Shown in pieces: positions 1 through 8,997 of a stretch of DNA of 64,000 nucleotides (positions are counted from its first letter, which is position 1; each line of letters starts with the position of its first letter). Under the pieces are notes generated by a model that saw only the letters and a list, made by a program, of their open reading frames with translations, made no database searches and was not told the origin of the DNA. This DNA is from Porphyra umbilicalis (lineage: Eukaryota > Rhodophyta > Bangiophyceae > Bangiales > Bangiaceae): assembly GCA_002049455.2 (NCBI GenBank), contig KV919044.1, positions 1-64,000 on the forward strand, given 5' to 3'. The position numbers were made by a program, and so were the translations under genes.

Positions 1-83
1 ACTGGATCCGTTCTTTGGGGCCGGCCAACATCTGCTCCTGTGCCGAGGGCCCCGACGCGGAGGCGACCGCAACCCTCTAGGCG

Positions 84-911
84 TTGCTGGACCTCGCGGA
101 CCAGCTCCACGATACGGAGGCGTTCCGTCAGCGCCTCCGTGCCCGCAGCTGCGAACGTCGTGACCGCGAGTGCTGGATCTGGGCCGACCTCGAGGTGGGT
201 GACGAGGGGACGCGCGCCAAGGTCGCCGAGGATCTCCGCCCCTTCGACCTGCCATACTCGCGGATATCCTCTAGGCACGCGGGTACGGCTTCGCTCGTGG
301 GGGTTGGTCCACCGTCGTCTCGGCTGCTCGTGGGCCGCGTTTACCCCGGGGGTGGAACCGCCCTGCCTGCTTCCTCCGTGGTGACCACCGCCGCGGGGTC
401 GTCCATCCCGGGTCCCCCGCAGCCTGTCGTGTTGGCGCCCCCCTCCGCGGGCAACTCCTCGGGGAGCCACATCGTCTCGTTCGACCCCATGGAGCACCGT
501 GACATCCCCGACGCTGCCTTCGACCCGCTGGACCACGTGCCCTCGGATCGCGTCCCGCAGGGGTTGGCGCGTGTTGTCGCTTGCGACCCCGGGGAGCTCC
601 GCGGCTACACGACGGGGACCTTGATGGCCGGCTTGTGCCACACCGTGGTGTCCCTTAGCGAGTCGATCGGGCAGTGGGCCCGCGACAACCCCGGGGTCCC
701 GCCCCGCCAAGTGGAGGAGCTGCTTCAACTCGTGGGCCGACGTGGCATCCGCGCGGCCCTCCTCCGTGAGACCGGCGTTGCCGCCGGCGGGGCAAGCCGT
801 CGCCAGCAGCACCAGCATGACCGCGACGCCTACCGCGAGGAGCCACCCGCGCAACGCTCGCGTGGTCCGTCCGGCCACGGGTGGGGTGGGCCCTCGTCGG
901 GGCAGCGTTGA
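84..911 (+). CDS. Hypothetical protein, antisense to and beyond the Ty3/gypsy pol end
   Basis: This is an open frame of about 275 codons on the strand opposite the neighbouring retroelement. The second half has mixed, protein-like composition: an acidic stretch with repeated D-P pairs at about residues 130-155, then a helical-looking Leu-rich segment around 185-235. The first 120 residues and the last 50 are Gly/Ser/Arg-rich and less convincing. An AATAAA lies at 1028-1033, about 115 nt past the stop. I recognise no family. It may be an antisense accessory ORF of the retroelement, known from some plant Ty3 elements, or an unrelated neighbour. The choice depends on where the element's terminal repeat lies, which I could not fix. 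Confidence 0.4.
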   Translation: MLDLADQLHDTEAFRQRLRARSCERRDRECWIWADLEVGDEGTRAKVAEDLRPFDLPYSRISSRHAGTASLVGVGPPSSRLLVGRVYPGGGTALPASSVVTTAAGSSIPGPPQPVVLAPPSAGNSSGSHIVSFDPMEHRDIPDAAFDPLDHVPSDRVPQGLARVVACDPGELRGYTTGTLMAGLCHTVVSLSESIGQWARDNPGVPPRQVEELLQLVGRRGIRAALLRETGVAAGGASRRQQHQHDRDAYREEPPAQRSRGPSGHGWGGPSSGQR

Positions 912-1352
912 ACAGGGAGAGCGGACCACGACGAGAGGGAGGAGATCGCACCACGGGGGCCGTAGTAGTAGTTCGTAGTGTAGGGGGTGTCGTCGCGTCG
1001 ACGGTGCCGGTCGGCCTGTCAGCGACCAATAAACCCCTCGCGGGTCGTTTGCGTACCACCCACGAGAGCAACCCCTGCTCCTGCGAACCGGATCCCCACG
1101 CGATCCCGCCATGAAATCCGCAGCCCCGCCCGTCCACAGGGGTCTGCCATCACCTACCGCCCCCTCCGTGCACGTCCACGATGCCAGATCGACTTGGCCC
1201 GATGCCGTGACCATGGGACGGGTTGCCGCGCCGCCGCGCAGCGGCGACGGTCGCCACCGCGGCCACGTGGCCCCCAACGAGACACGTGTCGTGGGCCGAA
1301 AATCCGCCACGATTCGAAACTTGAAAACCACGTGTCCCCCGAGGGAAATACC
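912..1352. other. Non-coding end region of Ty3/gypsy element 1
   Basis: There is no convincing gene here. The stretch holds a 13-bp motif (CAATAAACCCCTC, 1027-1039) that recurs identically at 7467-7479 on the other side of the element. The flanking sequence is only weakly similar by eye. It may be a diverged trace of the terminal repeats or untranslated ends, but I cannot delimit an LTR pair. Confidence 0.35.
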
Positions 1353-1535
1353 TTAGGCGAGAAAGTCGACGACCGCCACCGCTTCTTCGACTCGTAGGCC
1401 CACACGCCGCATATACTGGTGCACCTTACGTTGGTCGAATCGACTGGCCAACTCGAGGGTGTCCTCCTCGGGGTGGTACCCCCACCAGCGGGTCCACAGG
1501 CGTAGCGTGCCGTCATCCGCGACTTCGTGGCCCAC
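1353..1535 (-). CDS. Chromodomain-like integrase tail of Ty3/gypsy element 1
   Basis: This is a 60-residue segment immediately after the integrase. The pattern L-R-L-W-x2-W-W-G-Y-x-P-E-E-D-T-L-E-L resembles a chromodomain core (aromatic residues, W-x-G-Y, then T-W-E-P), followed by a short basic helix. Chromodomains at this place define chromoviruses, where they steer integration toward particular chromatin. The match is by pattern only. Confidence 0.55.
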   Translation of the reverse strand: MGHEVADDGTLRLWTRWWGYHPEEDTLELASRFDQRKVHQYMRRVGLRVEEAVAVVDFLA

Positions 1536-1568
1536 GAAGGCCTCCCAGACGAACTCCTTGCCCGTGTG

Positions 1569-2795
1569 TTAATGCCCCTCGGGGACCACGATGTCTTGGG
1601 GCACCCCGAGGTTCTGCAGGAGCGTCTGCGGATCCCCCGGCGGGCCCGGCGCCGCCGTCACGTGGTCGCTGCTTACCGTCTCAGGGTACCCGCCGATGTC
1701 CAGCGAGAACGTGCCTTCCCCGCGGGACAACACCTTGTACGGTCCGGCCGCGCGGGTCCCGAGCTTGTGCTTGGTCCGCGCGTGACCATCGACGAACACC
1801 CAGTCCCCCGCTTGGATGTCCTTGTTGACCGGCCTCACGCGGGCGTCGTAGCTCCTCTTGTACCGCCGTTGTGCCACCGCGAGGGACCGCCGCACCTTGT
1901 GGATGAGGTTGCGTAGCCGCGCTCGGATGGCCTCGCGGACACCCCGCGGGCTACCGTCCGTCTGCTCGGATGCCGGGGAACTGACCATGCGCTCCACGGA
2001 GAGGCTCCGTACCCGCTCGGGTGTGACGAACTCGAGCGGCGCCACCCCGGTGCTCTGCTGCGGCCGACTGTTGTAGGCCAGCGTTAGCATCGACACCAGG
2101 TCGTCCCATCGGTCTTGATGATCCTCGACGTACGTCCGCAGTTGTCCCACGATGGTCCGGTTGTACCGTTCCACTTGGCCGTTCGTCTGCGGGTGGTACG
2201 TCGTGGAGTACCGATTGGCGATCCCGAGTAGTGAGCAAACCCCTTGGAAGTACGTGGAACGGAACTGGGGGCCATTGTCGGACAACACCGTCGCCGGGGG
2301 CCCACAGGCCGCCACCCAATAGTCCAAAAAGGCCGCCGCAATGGATTCCGCGTCGATCCGCTGAAGGGGGATGGCCCGCGTCATCTTGGAGAAGCGATCC
2401 ACGATGACCAACAGGTGTTCGTTCCCCGCCTCGGTTCGGGGGAGGGGACCGAGCAGGTCCATACACAGGTCCGTCAGCGGCTCCGTCGGGGGGAATGTCT
2501 TGAGGTAGTTCGTCTTCCGTCGCTTGCCGACGCGGTTCCGCGCGCACTGCACGCAGTTCGCCACGAAGGCGTAGACGTCCACCACCATACACTCCCAATA
2601 AAACCATCGTCGCATCGACGTGTACATCTTGTTGGCCCCCGGATGTCCGGCTTGCGGGGGGTAGTGCTCCCGCATCATCACCCCGTAGCGCATGTGGGTC
2701 GGCACGTAGACTTGCGTGGCTCCGTCCAGCGGTGCGGTGCGGACCAACAGGCCGTTCGGATCCTCGCGGAACCGGGACTTGTCGTTGCCGTCCAT
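1569..2795 (-). CDS. Integrase region of Ty3/gypsy element 1
   Basis: About 408 residues. An HHCC zinc-binding module lies near the start (H-x-G-A-N-K, then C-V-Q-C-A-R-N). The RNase H-fold integrase core follows, with D in M-D-L-L-G-P-L-P, D in L-S-D-N-G-P-Q-F and E in N-G-Q-V-E-R-Y-N-R. The Y-H-P-Q-T-N-G-Q-V-E motif is characteristic of Ty3/gypsy integrases. The C-terminal part (residues about 300-400) is basic with a G-D-W-V-F-V patch like the GPY/F-type domain. In life it would join element DNA to the host chromosome. Confidence 0.9.
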   Translation of the reverse strand: MDGNDKSRFREDPNGLLVRTAPLDGATQVYVPTHMRYGVMMREHYPPQAGHPGANKMYTSMRRWFYWECMVVDVYAFVANCVQCARNRVGKRRKTNYLKTFPPTEPLTDLCMDLLGPLPRTEAGNEHLLVIVDRFSKMTRAIPLQRIDAESIAAAFLDYWVAACGPPATVLSDNGPQFRSTYFQGVCSLLGIANRYSTTYHPQTNGQVERYNRTIVGQLRTYVEDHQDRWDDLVSMLTLAYNSRPQQSTGVAPLEFVTPERVRSLSVERMVSSPASEQTDGSPRGVREAIRARLRNLIHKVRRSLAVAQRRYKRSYDARVRPVNKDIQAGDWVFVDGHARTKHKLGTRAAGPYKVLSRGEGTFSLDIGGYPETVSSDHVTAAPGPPGDPQTLLQNLGVPQDIVVPEGH

Positions 2796-3008
2796 GGCAG
2801 CCCGAACCTCTTTGCACCGGCCATCCTCCGCCTGCCCCTCGAGGAGCTCCGCGAGCGTCAGGGGGGACAGATCCCCTCCCTCCGTCTGCGGTGGCAGTTG
2901 CCACGCCGCCTACGAGTTGGGTAAGGCCAAACAGGGTACCGCGTCGGGTATCGGCCCGTCGTCCCCCGCGGGTGTGGAGATGCGCGAGATCGTATCCGCC
3001 GCGTGGTG

Positions 3009-4745
3009 TTACGCCCCGGGGCGTGTCTGTACCACGTAGTCGAACTCCGCCAGTCGCAACCGCCACGGCGCCAGCCTCCCGTGAGCCCCGTCCATATGCA
3101 GCATCCACTTGAGCGCCGCGTGGTCCGTACGAACCGTAAAACGCGTCCCCTCAACGTAGGGACGAAGGAGAAGGGATGCCCATACCACCGCGAGGCACTC
3201 TCGCTCCATCGTGCTGTAGGTCCGCTCCGCCGCGTTGAGCGAGCGACTCCAATAGCCCACGGGTTGCGTGGACTTGTCGGGTTGTTCCTGTAGTAGGACC
3301 GTGCCGACCTGCCCCGCGCTTGCGTCCGTGTCCAGCGTGTAGGCCCCGTGTCGCCGCGGTAGGGCGAGGATGGGTGCCTCCGTGAGCCGTCTCTTGAGCT
3401 CCTCGAACGCCCCCAACGCCTCGTCCGACAACGTCCCCCACCGATCGGGCCTCTTGGAACTCGTCATCGCGGCCAGCGGCCGAGCCACTTGGGCGTAGTC
3501 TTTGACGAACCTCCGATAGACGTTGCACATCCCGAGGAAGCTGCGCAGGTCCTTCTTGCACCGCGGGGGAGACGCCTCCTTGAGCCCGCGGATATTCTTG
3601 TCCTGCACCTTCAATTGCCCCCGGCCCACGATATGGCCCAAATACTCCACCTCCTCTTGGAACAAGTGGCACTTCTTAGCCTTGAGGGAGACGCCCGCGC
3701 CACGGAGCGCCGCGAAAACCTCCCGTAGGTGTTCCACGTGCTCCCCCGCCGACTGTGAGAAGACAATGATGTCATCGAGGCACACGAGGCAGCTCTTCCA
3801 CTTGAGTCCCCCGAGGATCATGTCGATGGCCCGTTGGAAGGTCGCCGGGGCATTCGACAGCCCAAAGGGGAGACGGATGTAGCGGTAGGCCCCCTCGTGA
3901 CACACGAAGGTCGTCTTGTCGCGATCCTCGTCCGCCACGGGGATCTGACAATACCCCGAGTTGCAATCGAGCGTAGAGAACACCTTGGCGTCCACGAGGA
4001 AGTCGATGCAGTCGTCCATGCGGGGTAGCGGATACACGTCCCGTACCGTCACCTCGTTGAGCTGCCGGTAGTCCACGCAAAACCGCATCGTCCCGTCGGG
4101 TTTTGGCACCGGGACCACGGGGAAGGCCCACTCCGCGCTTGAGGGCTCGATGACCCCGAGGTCCCACTGTCGTTGCACCTCCTTGGCGATGACGTCCCGC
4201 GAGGAATGGCTCGCCCGATGAGGTTGGGCCCGCCGTGGGCGCGCCCCGGGGGTCACCTCGATCCGATGCGGGGTGACGTCGACCTTGCCGAGTTGCCCCG
4301 CCCATAATGCCTTGTACTCCTCGAGGAGGTCGTCCACGTCACTACGAAGCGTGTCGGGGACACCCCCCCAGTGGACCTCCGGCTTGGGATACGTCTTGTC
4401 CGGCGGGTGAGGCGGGGGTTGTCCCTCGTCGATCCCCTCCTCGGGTTGGTGGCCCGTCTTGACCTCATCGTCGGGCTTGCCACGGGTGTCCACCCCCATC
4501 GTCAGGACTGCCCCCGGTTCCTCCTCATCCGCGACGACGTGGAGCGGCCCATTGTACGCCGTCGCGGTACCGACGACATACCCCTTGGTCAGGTGGACCG
4601 GCACATCCCCGATGTTCGTCAGGTAGAGGGACCGCGGGGCGTTGGGGGAGAACTCCACGACGGCGTTGTGCAACAGCACCTTTCGTCGGCTCATTTGGAC
4701 GGGGCGTTCCCGCACTAGGTGGACCCCCTTGACGCTGCAGCACAC
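3009..4745 (-). CDS. Reverse transcriptase and RNase H region of Ty3/gypsy element 1
   Basis: About 578 residues. The RT motifs appear in order: S-S-A-E-W-A-F-P-V-V-P-V-P-K-P-D-G near residue 215, F-S-T-L-D-C-N-S-G-Y, L-P-F-G-L-S-N-A-P-A-T-F-Q, and the catalytic C-L-D-D-I-I-V-F-S, a Cys variant of the usual Y-x-D-D. A connection domain and RNase H follow (T-L-D-T-D-A-S, then E-R-x-Y near E-C-L-A-V-V-W, and R-T-D-H-A-A-L-K-W). The first 130 residues are the linker between protease and RT. Confidence 0.92.
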   Translation of the reverse strand: MCCSVKGVHLVRERPVQMSRRKVLLHNAVVEFSPNAPRSLYLTNIGDVPVHLTKGYVVGTATAYNGPLHVVADEEEPGAVLTMGVDTRGKPDDEVKTGHQPEEGIDEGQPPPHPPDKTYPKPEVHWGGVPDTLRSDVDDLLEEYKALWAGQLGKVDVTPHRIEVTPGARPRRAQPHRASHSSRDVIAKEVQRQWDLGVIEPSSAEWAFPVVPVPKPDGTMRFCVDYRQLNEVTVRDVYPLPRMDDCIDFLVDAKVFSTLDCNSGYCQIPVADEDRDKTTFVCHEGAYRYIRLPFGLSNAPATFQRAIDMILGGLKWKSCLVCLDDIIVFSQSAGEHVEHLREVFAALRGAGVSLKAKKCHLFQEEVEYLGHIVGRGQLKVQDKNIRGLKEASPPRCKKDLRSFLGMCNVYRRFVKDYAQVARPLAAMTSSKRPDRWGTLSDEALGAFEELKRRLTEAPILALPRRHGAYTLDTDASAGQVGTVLLQEQPDKSTQPVGYWSRSLNAAERTYSTMERECLAVVWASLLLRPYVEGTRFTVRTDHAALKWMLHMDGAHGRLAPWRLRLAEFDYVVQTRPGA

Positions 4746-4760
4746 TTGGACCGCCTGGAT

Positions 4761-5260
4761 TCACCGCGGACCCACGGTGACCCCTTGTCGAAGCCGGATA
4801 GCCCCAACTTGGGCCCTCGGCTTATTCCCTCGGCGCGGGGGCGCGGGCCGCGTATTCGCCGTCCAACTCCGCACCGCCAACGTGGAAGTGCCATCGTCCC
4901 ACTTGATCGTCTGCGTCTTGGGGGAGATGGTGTCCACGTAGCTCCGCTGGAAGTCCCACCCGAGGATGAGCGGCACCGACAGCGACTTGACCACGAGGAG
5001 GTCATACTCCATGGCGGTCCCCCCGGCGCAGATGGTCAGGGACACCTCCGCGTTCACCTTGAGGAGCTGCCCCGAGGCGTCACTCACTTGGGTCCGGGGC
5101 GGCGCCCGCGACGAGTACTCGTTTCACCCCTCGGGCAACATATCCGCGCGGATCACACTGGGCCCGGCGCCCGTGTCGACCACCGCCCTTGTGGGGGTGG
5201 GGGTCTGCCACGGCGCCAACTGGTACGAGGCCCCGATCTCAAAATTCTCCTTGCGTAACA
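4761..5260 (-). CDS. Aspartic protease region of Ty3/gypsy element 1
   Basis: The readable part carries the C-terminal signature of a retropepsin: V-P-L-I-L-G-W-D-F, equivalent to the I-L-G-x-D motif, followed by a beta-rich stretch. It sits between gag and RT, as expected for Ty3/gypsy. The N-terminal half is read less securely. Confidence 0.65.
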
Positions 5261-5431
5261 GCAACAGCGTCCCCTTAAACCGCGGGCGGAATCGCCCACG
5301 ACGACAGGGACATCGGGCCGGGACGGGCCACGTCGCGCTTACCCCCGGGGAGGCGAACGTAACACGACGGGGGGCAACCGGGGAGTTGGGGCGGACAGGG
5401 GGGATTGAGGGGGATGGCGAGGCCCCCCCCC

Positions 5432-7108
5432 CTAGGCGTTTCCCGCCGCGCGGCGCCCCTTGGCCGGGGTTGCCACGGGCGGGACATCACCCCCATCCGT
5501 CTTCGTCGGCTCCGCGCCGCCCAGCAGGTCGTCCCACAGCAGGGACACGACGGACGTGCGATCTTGTGCGGGGTCCGCCCCCCGGTTCCTCTGTCGCAGG
5601 AAGTTGTTCCTCGCGGCCCGCACGAGGTCCCTCTGCTTGTCCGTCAGAATCTTGCAATCAGGCACCCTGTGCCCACGCGTCCAACACATGTAGCACAGCG
5701 GGGGACCCGTCGAGGCCTCCCGTCGAGGGTAAGGCGATGCACCAACCGTGCGGAACCCCGGGGTACCCGACGGCAGCACCGCGACCGTGTCGTACGTTTC
5801 CGTGTCATCCTCCTCCCACGAGGAGTGGAGTTGGTTGACCGAGAGGCCTCGGGGCCCCGTCGACGTCTGTCCCTTCCGCGATGTTCCCCCGGATGACCCC
5901 CGGTTGGCCAACGCCATGACGTCCTTGGCGGCCCGATACTTCCCCGCCACGTAGGTCGACAACTGCTGGTAGCTTCGTTGCCCCGAGTTGTACACGAAGG
6001 CATCCGTCCGTAGATACCACGGTAACCCTTGGATCAGCTGCTGTTTCATCGTCCCCTCGGAGTGGACGTTGCCGCAAAGCTCAGCGAGGCTCCGTAGACG
6101 TGCCGCGAAGGCATCCACCCCCTCGTTGTCCACGAGCGCAGCCCGGCTAAACTTGTCCTGCGCCAACCCCAAAGCGTGCGGCTCCGCGTAGGTCGACAAC
6201 AGCCAATTGACCGCCGCGGGGAAGGATCCAAGCGAGCCCCGTCCGCCCGCGATATCCGACCCCGGTAGGTTCCAAGTGAACCGCGTCTCAGCGTCGCCCG
6301 CGAGAAAGTTGGGAATTAGGTACAAACCCATGCCCTCGGACACGTCGTTGTCATCGCAGGCCTTGACGAACGTTCGGAGCCACGAGAAGACCTTGAGGGG
6401 TTCCTTCCCGTTGAACATCGGGGTCCCCCCGAAGGAGAACTTCATATTCTTGGCCGTCCGTCCCATCTTGCGGGCCTGCGACGCCCCGTAGGTCGAGTGA
6501 CGGTTCCGTGGGCGGTACGATCGGTAGTCCAGGACGCCCGCGAAGCGATCGTCCGGGCATTCGAGGACCGCCAACTTGCCGGACCCCACCTTGCGCCCCA
6601 CGTGGTCGTCGTCGTTGTCGGTTGTCGCCGGCGATGGCGAGGAAGATGAAGACGACGATGACGACGAGGGACTACGATGACGCCGTGACTTCCCTTTGCT
6701 GCGGCTCTTCCGCGTGTCCACTGGAGAATCTCGACGGGGGGCATCTTGAGCAGGGCCCGCGGGGCTCGCCGCGATGACCCGAGAAACGTCGGCCAATAAC
6801 GACTCGCGGAACGTCGACAGCGCCGTGTCCAGATCGGCCATCGCTAAAGGCGTCGCCGGATCACGATCTTGATCCACCAATCCCGTCCGTTCGTCGTGAC
6901 GTCGAGGGAGGAAGGCACCGGCCCCCGGTGGGACCCGACGAACCGTTTCGCCCACGAGGTCCGCCAATGGCCGAGGCGGAGTGAAGGGAATCCCTGATCC
7001 GGCCGCGGATCCCCCTGTTGTAGCGACCGCTGGGGTCACCGCGGATGTATCCGCCGGCATACCGCTAGCGATCGCGTTCGACTTGGGGATGTCGGACGGC
7101 GACGCCAT
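5432..7108 (-). CDS. Gag of Ty3/gypsy element 1
   Basis: I chose the ATG at 7108, which starts M-A-S-P-S-D-I-P. Residues 150-180 are a Ser/Arg/Asp-rich low-complexity tract. Residues about 220-400 resemble the retrotransposon gag core (F-x-G-x-x-P, L-x-W-L-R-T-F, then L-L-S-T-Y, F-A-A-R-L-R-S-L, L-I-Q-G-L). A single zinc knuckle, C-Y-M-C-x4-H-x4-C, follows near residue 500. In life it forms the particle and packages element RNA. Confidence 0.85.
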   Translation of the reverse strand: MASPSDIPKSNAIASGMPADTSAVTPAVATTGGSAAGSGIPFTPPRPLADLVGETVRRVPPGAGAFLPRRHDERTGLVDQDRDPATPLAMADLDTALSTFRESLLADVSRVIAASPAGPAQDAPRRDSPVDTRKSRSKGKSRRHRSPSSSSSSSSSSPSPATTDNDDDHVGRKVGSGKLAVLECPDDRFAGVLDYRSYRPRNRHSTYGASQARKMGRTAKNMKFSFGGTPMFNGKEPLKVFSWLRTFVKACDDNDVSEGMGLYLIPNFLAGDAETRFTWNLPGSDIAGGRGSLGSFPAAVNWLLSTYAEPHALGLAQDKFSRAALVDNEGVDAFAARLRSLAELCGNVHSEGTMKQQLIQGLPWYLRTDAFVYNSGQRSYQQLSTYVAGKYRAAKDVMALANRGSSGGTSRKGQTSTGPRGLSVNQLHSSWEEDDTETYDTVAVLPSGTPGFRTVGASPYPRREASTGPPLCYMCWTRGHRVPDCKILTDKQRDLVRAARNNFLRQRNRGADPAQDRTSVVSLLWDDLLGGAEPTKTDGGDVPPVATPAKGRRAAGNA

Positions 7109-7533
7109 CGTAGTGGCCGGACGGTAATCGACGACAGACCGACGCGGAGATCCACGTCGCCTTGAACTCACAAACCAACAGACGATCGGGGAACCGGCTA
7201 CCCAGTACGAACGTGGCAAAGGCCGGAATCCCCTGCTGCTCCACCAGAAATTGTAGCGGTTCTTGACACCACCACGTTGGTTCGTCGTCTAGCCGAAGTG
7301 ACCTCTTGATCAGCTCAGTCCGTCGAAGGAACTGCCCCGGAAAACAACCCACAGCCCAGCCTTCCCCCTCGTGCGGGGAGAGGATCACGGCAAAGCCCAG
7401 GGGGGAATCGTCGTCCAAAGCACAGTTGGTTTTATCAAACGGCGACGGGGACGGCGTCCCCGCTGTCAATAAACCCCTCCCAAACCGAACGCCGGTGGCC
7501 AAAGTAGCCACCCCAAATGCGCTAAACAGATAA

Positions 7534-8989
7534 ATCCCTCCAAAGCGAAAAGTTCAAACAAGTAGTAGGGGGGCTGGGAAAACCACTTGGGAAAAGCCCC
7601 GCCCCCGACTGAATCCAATCTCCCCGAGATCTGGACAGGTCATTCCCTTGCTGGCCCGGATCGGGATATTTTGGGACGGCCCCCGGGGGTGTGCTGTCCA
7701 CAGCTGAGGGGCCACGCCCCTTCCAACTGGGGACCCCCGACCGCCACACTGGCACTAGCGGCATTGGCGCCGTCGCGCTGAGGCATGGACTTCAGCACAA
7801 CAGCAACGGGCTGCTGCCGTTCCCGCCCGTCTGCTGCCGCTTGGTGCAACCTCAGCCTGGCCTGACGCCCCGGAGTTCCATGGCGGGTGAGCACAGGCGC
7901 CCATCGCTGGCAGAGCACCCTCCGAATATTCCGGCGCTGGCAGTGATTGACTGCTCCCCATACTGACAGCCACCTTCGTGCAGAAATATGCTCGCTAGCA
8001 AGACAGCAGCAGCATTTCCAAAAGTTCACATGTCCCCATAGTTGTCCATACATGACGTACCCCGACCTACAGGGCCGCATAACATAGTACTGGAAGCAGC
8101 CCACGCGTCGCCTCGTCCATCTGCAGAGCGCCCCTGTCAGTTCGTATACGCACACATACATGGCATCCAGCTGTCTGTGTAATAAAATATGGCGTTGCAT
8201 CTGGCACGCATCGTGTACTGTAAACAGCCTGACGACGCCGTCAGACTCTCGCCTGTTCATGGCTGGGGTTTTCTTTTTCGACACTCGCTCCTGATGGGGG
8301 CTCCACTCCAGCTGGTCCGCCACTGTAACCTCCACCGATTGCCTGAGGACTGTCACCGCGTCCCCGGAGGTGAAAAACTACGAGAGAGCCCAACCTGACC
8401 ACTGCTGTCTGCCGTCACCGCCACCGCACCTCCCTTCCACACACCCGCATGCATTGCACAAGCGCTGATCATTTATCCACTCCCCTGGCTGCGTTCCCGC
8501 CGCGCTGAAGGTGAGGACGGCAGTCTATGTCATTTTCGGCGGCCATTTGGCCGCCTCCCGAGTGGGTCCCACCTCTGACGCTCCCACCGCAACTTCCGAG
8601 AACCTCGGGGCCGCGGAGGCAGCGGCGCAGCGCCGACAGGCCAGTCCATCACTCACACCTCCCCACTCCCACCCATCCTCGTGTAGACCCAGGAGCGTGC
8701 AGGCCGAGCGACCGAGTTGCACAACCGCGGAGCGATGCTCCCCAAGGCTAGCAGGATAGGAGGCAGATGCTCGCGTGGCCAGGAGCGAGTGAAGCGGAAA
8801 CTTCAATAGGGAGGAGGGGCGGAGTGCTGTTGGGTGGGGGGCTGGGGCGACAACAGCAGCAGCGGCGACGACGCGGTGCGGGGATGACAATGCAACGGAA
8901 TGGGAAATAGGGAACGGCGCGACGCTTGGCGCGTCCGTCCGATACATGGCCCTCCATTTTCCGAGATATTTCCCTGTCCTTTCGTGGCC
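7534..8989. other. No gene seen: spacer between Ty3/gypsy element 1 and hAT-1
   Basis: The several open frames here overlap each other on both strands and none has protein-like features. The first part may include the missing upstream terminal repeat of the Ty3/gypsy element. From about 8000 onward the base composition is near neutral. Confidence 0.4.
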
Positions 8990-8997
8990 ATGAGTTC
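8990..8997. repeat. Left target-site duplication of hAT-1
   Basis: ATGAGTTC directly precedes the element and is repeated exactly at 11094-11101. Eight bases is the hAT-superfamily length. Confidence 0.92.

Larger units (their letters stand above)
1353..7533 (-). mobile_element. Ty3/gypsy LTR retrotransposon 1 (chromovirus-like)
   Basis: Read on the minus strand, the parts follow Ty3/gypsy order: leader, gag with a zinc knuckle, aspartic protease, reverse transcriptase, RNase H, integrase, then a chromodomain-like tail. Long uninterrupted frames suggest a fairly recent copy. It is nevertheless broken, with roughly three or four interruptions across pol. A leader of several hundred bases upstream of gag is included. 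No LTR pair could be recognised, so the true ends may lie outside the given span and no age can be derived. Confidence 0.85.
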
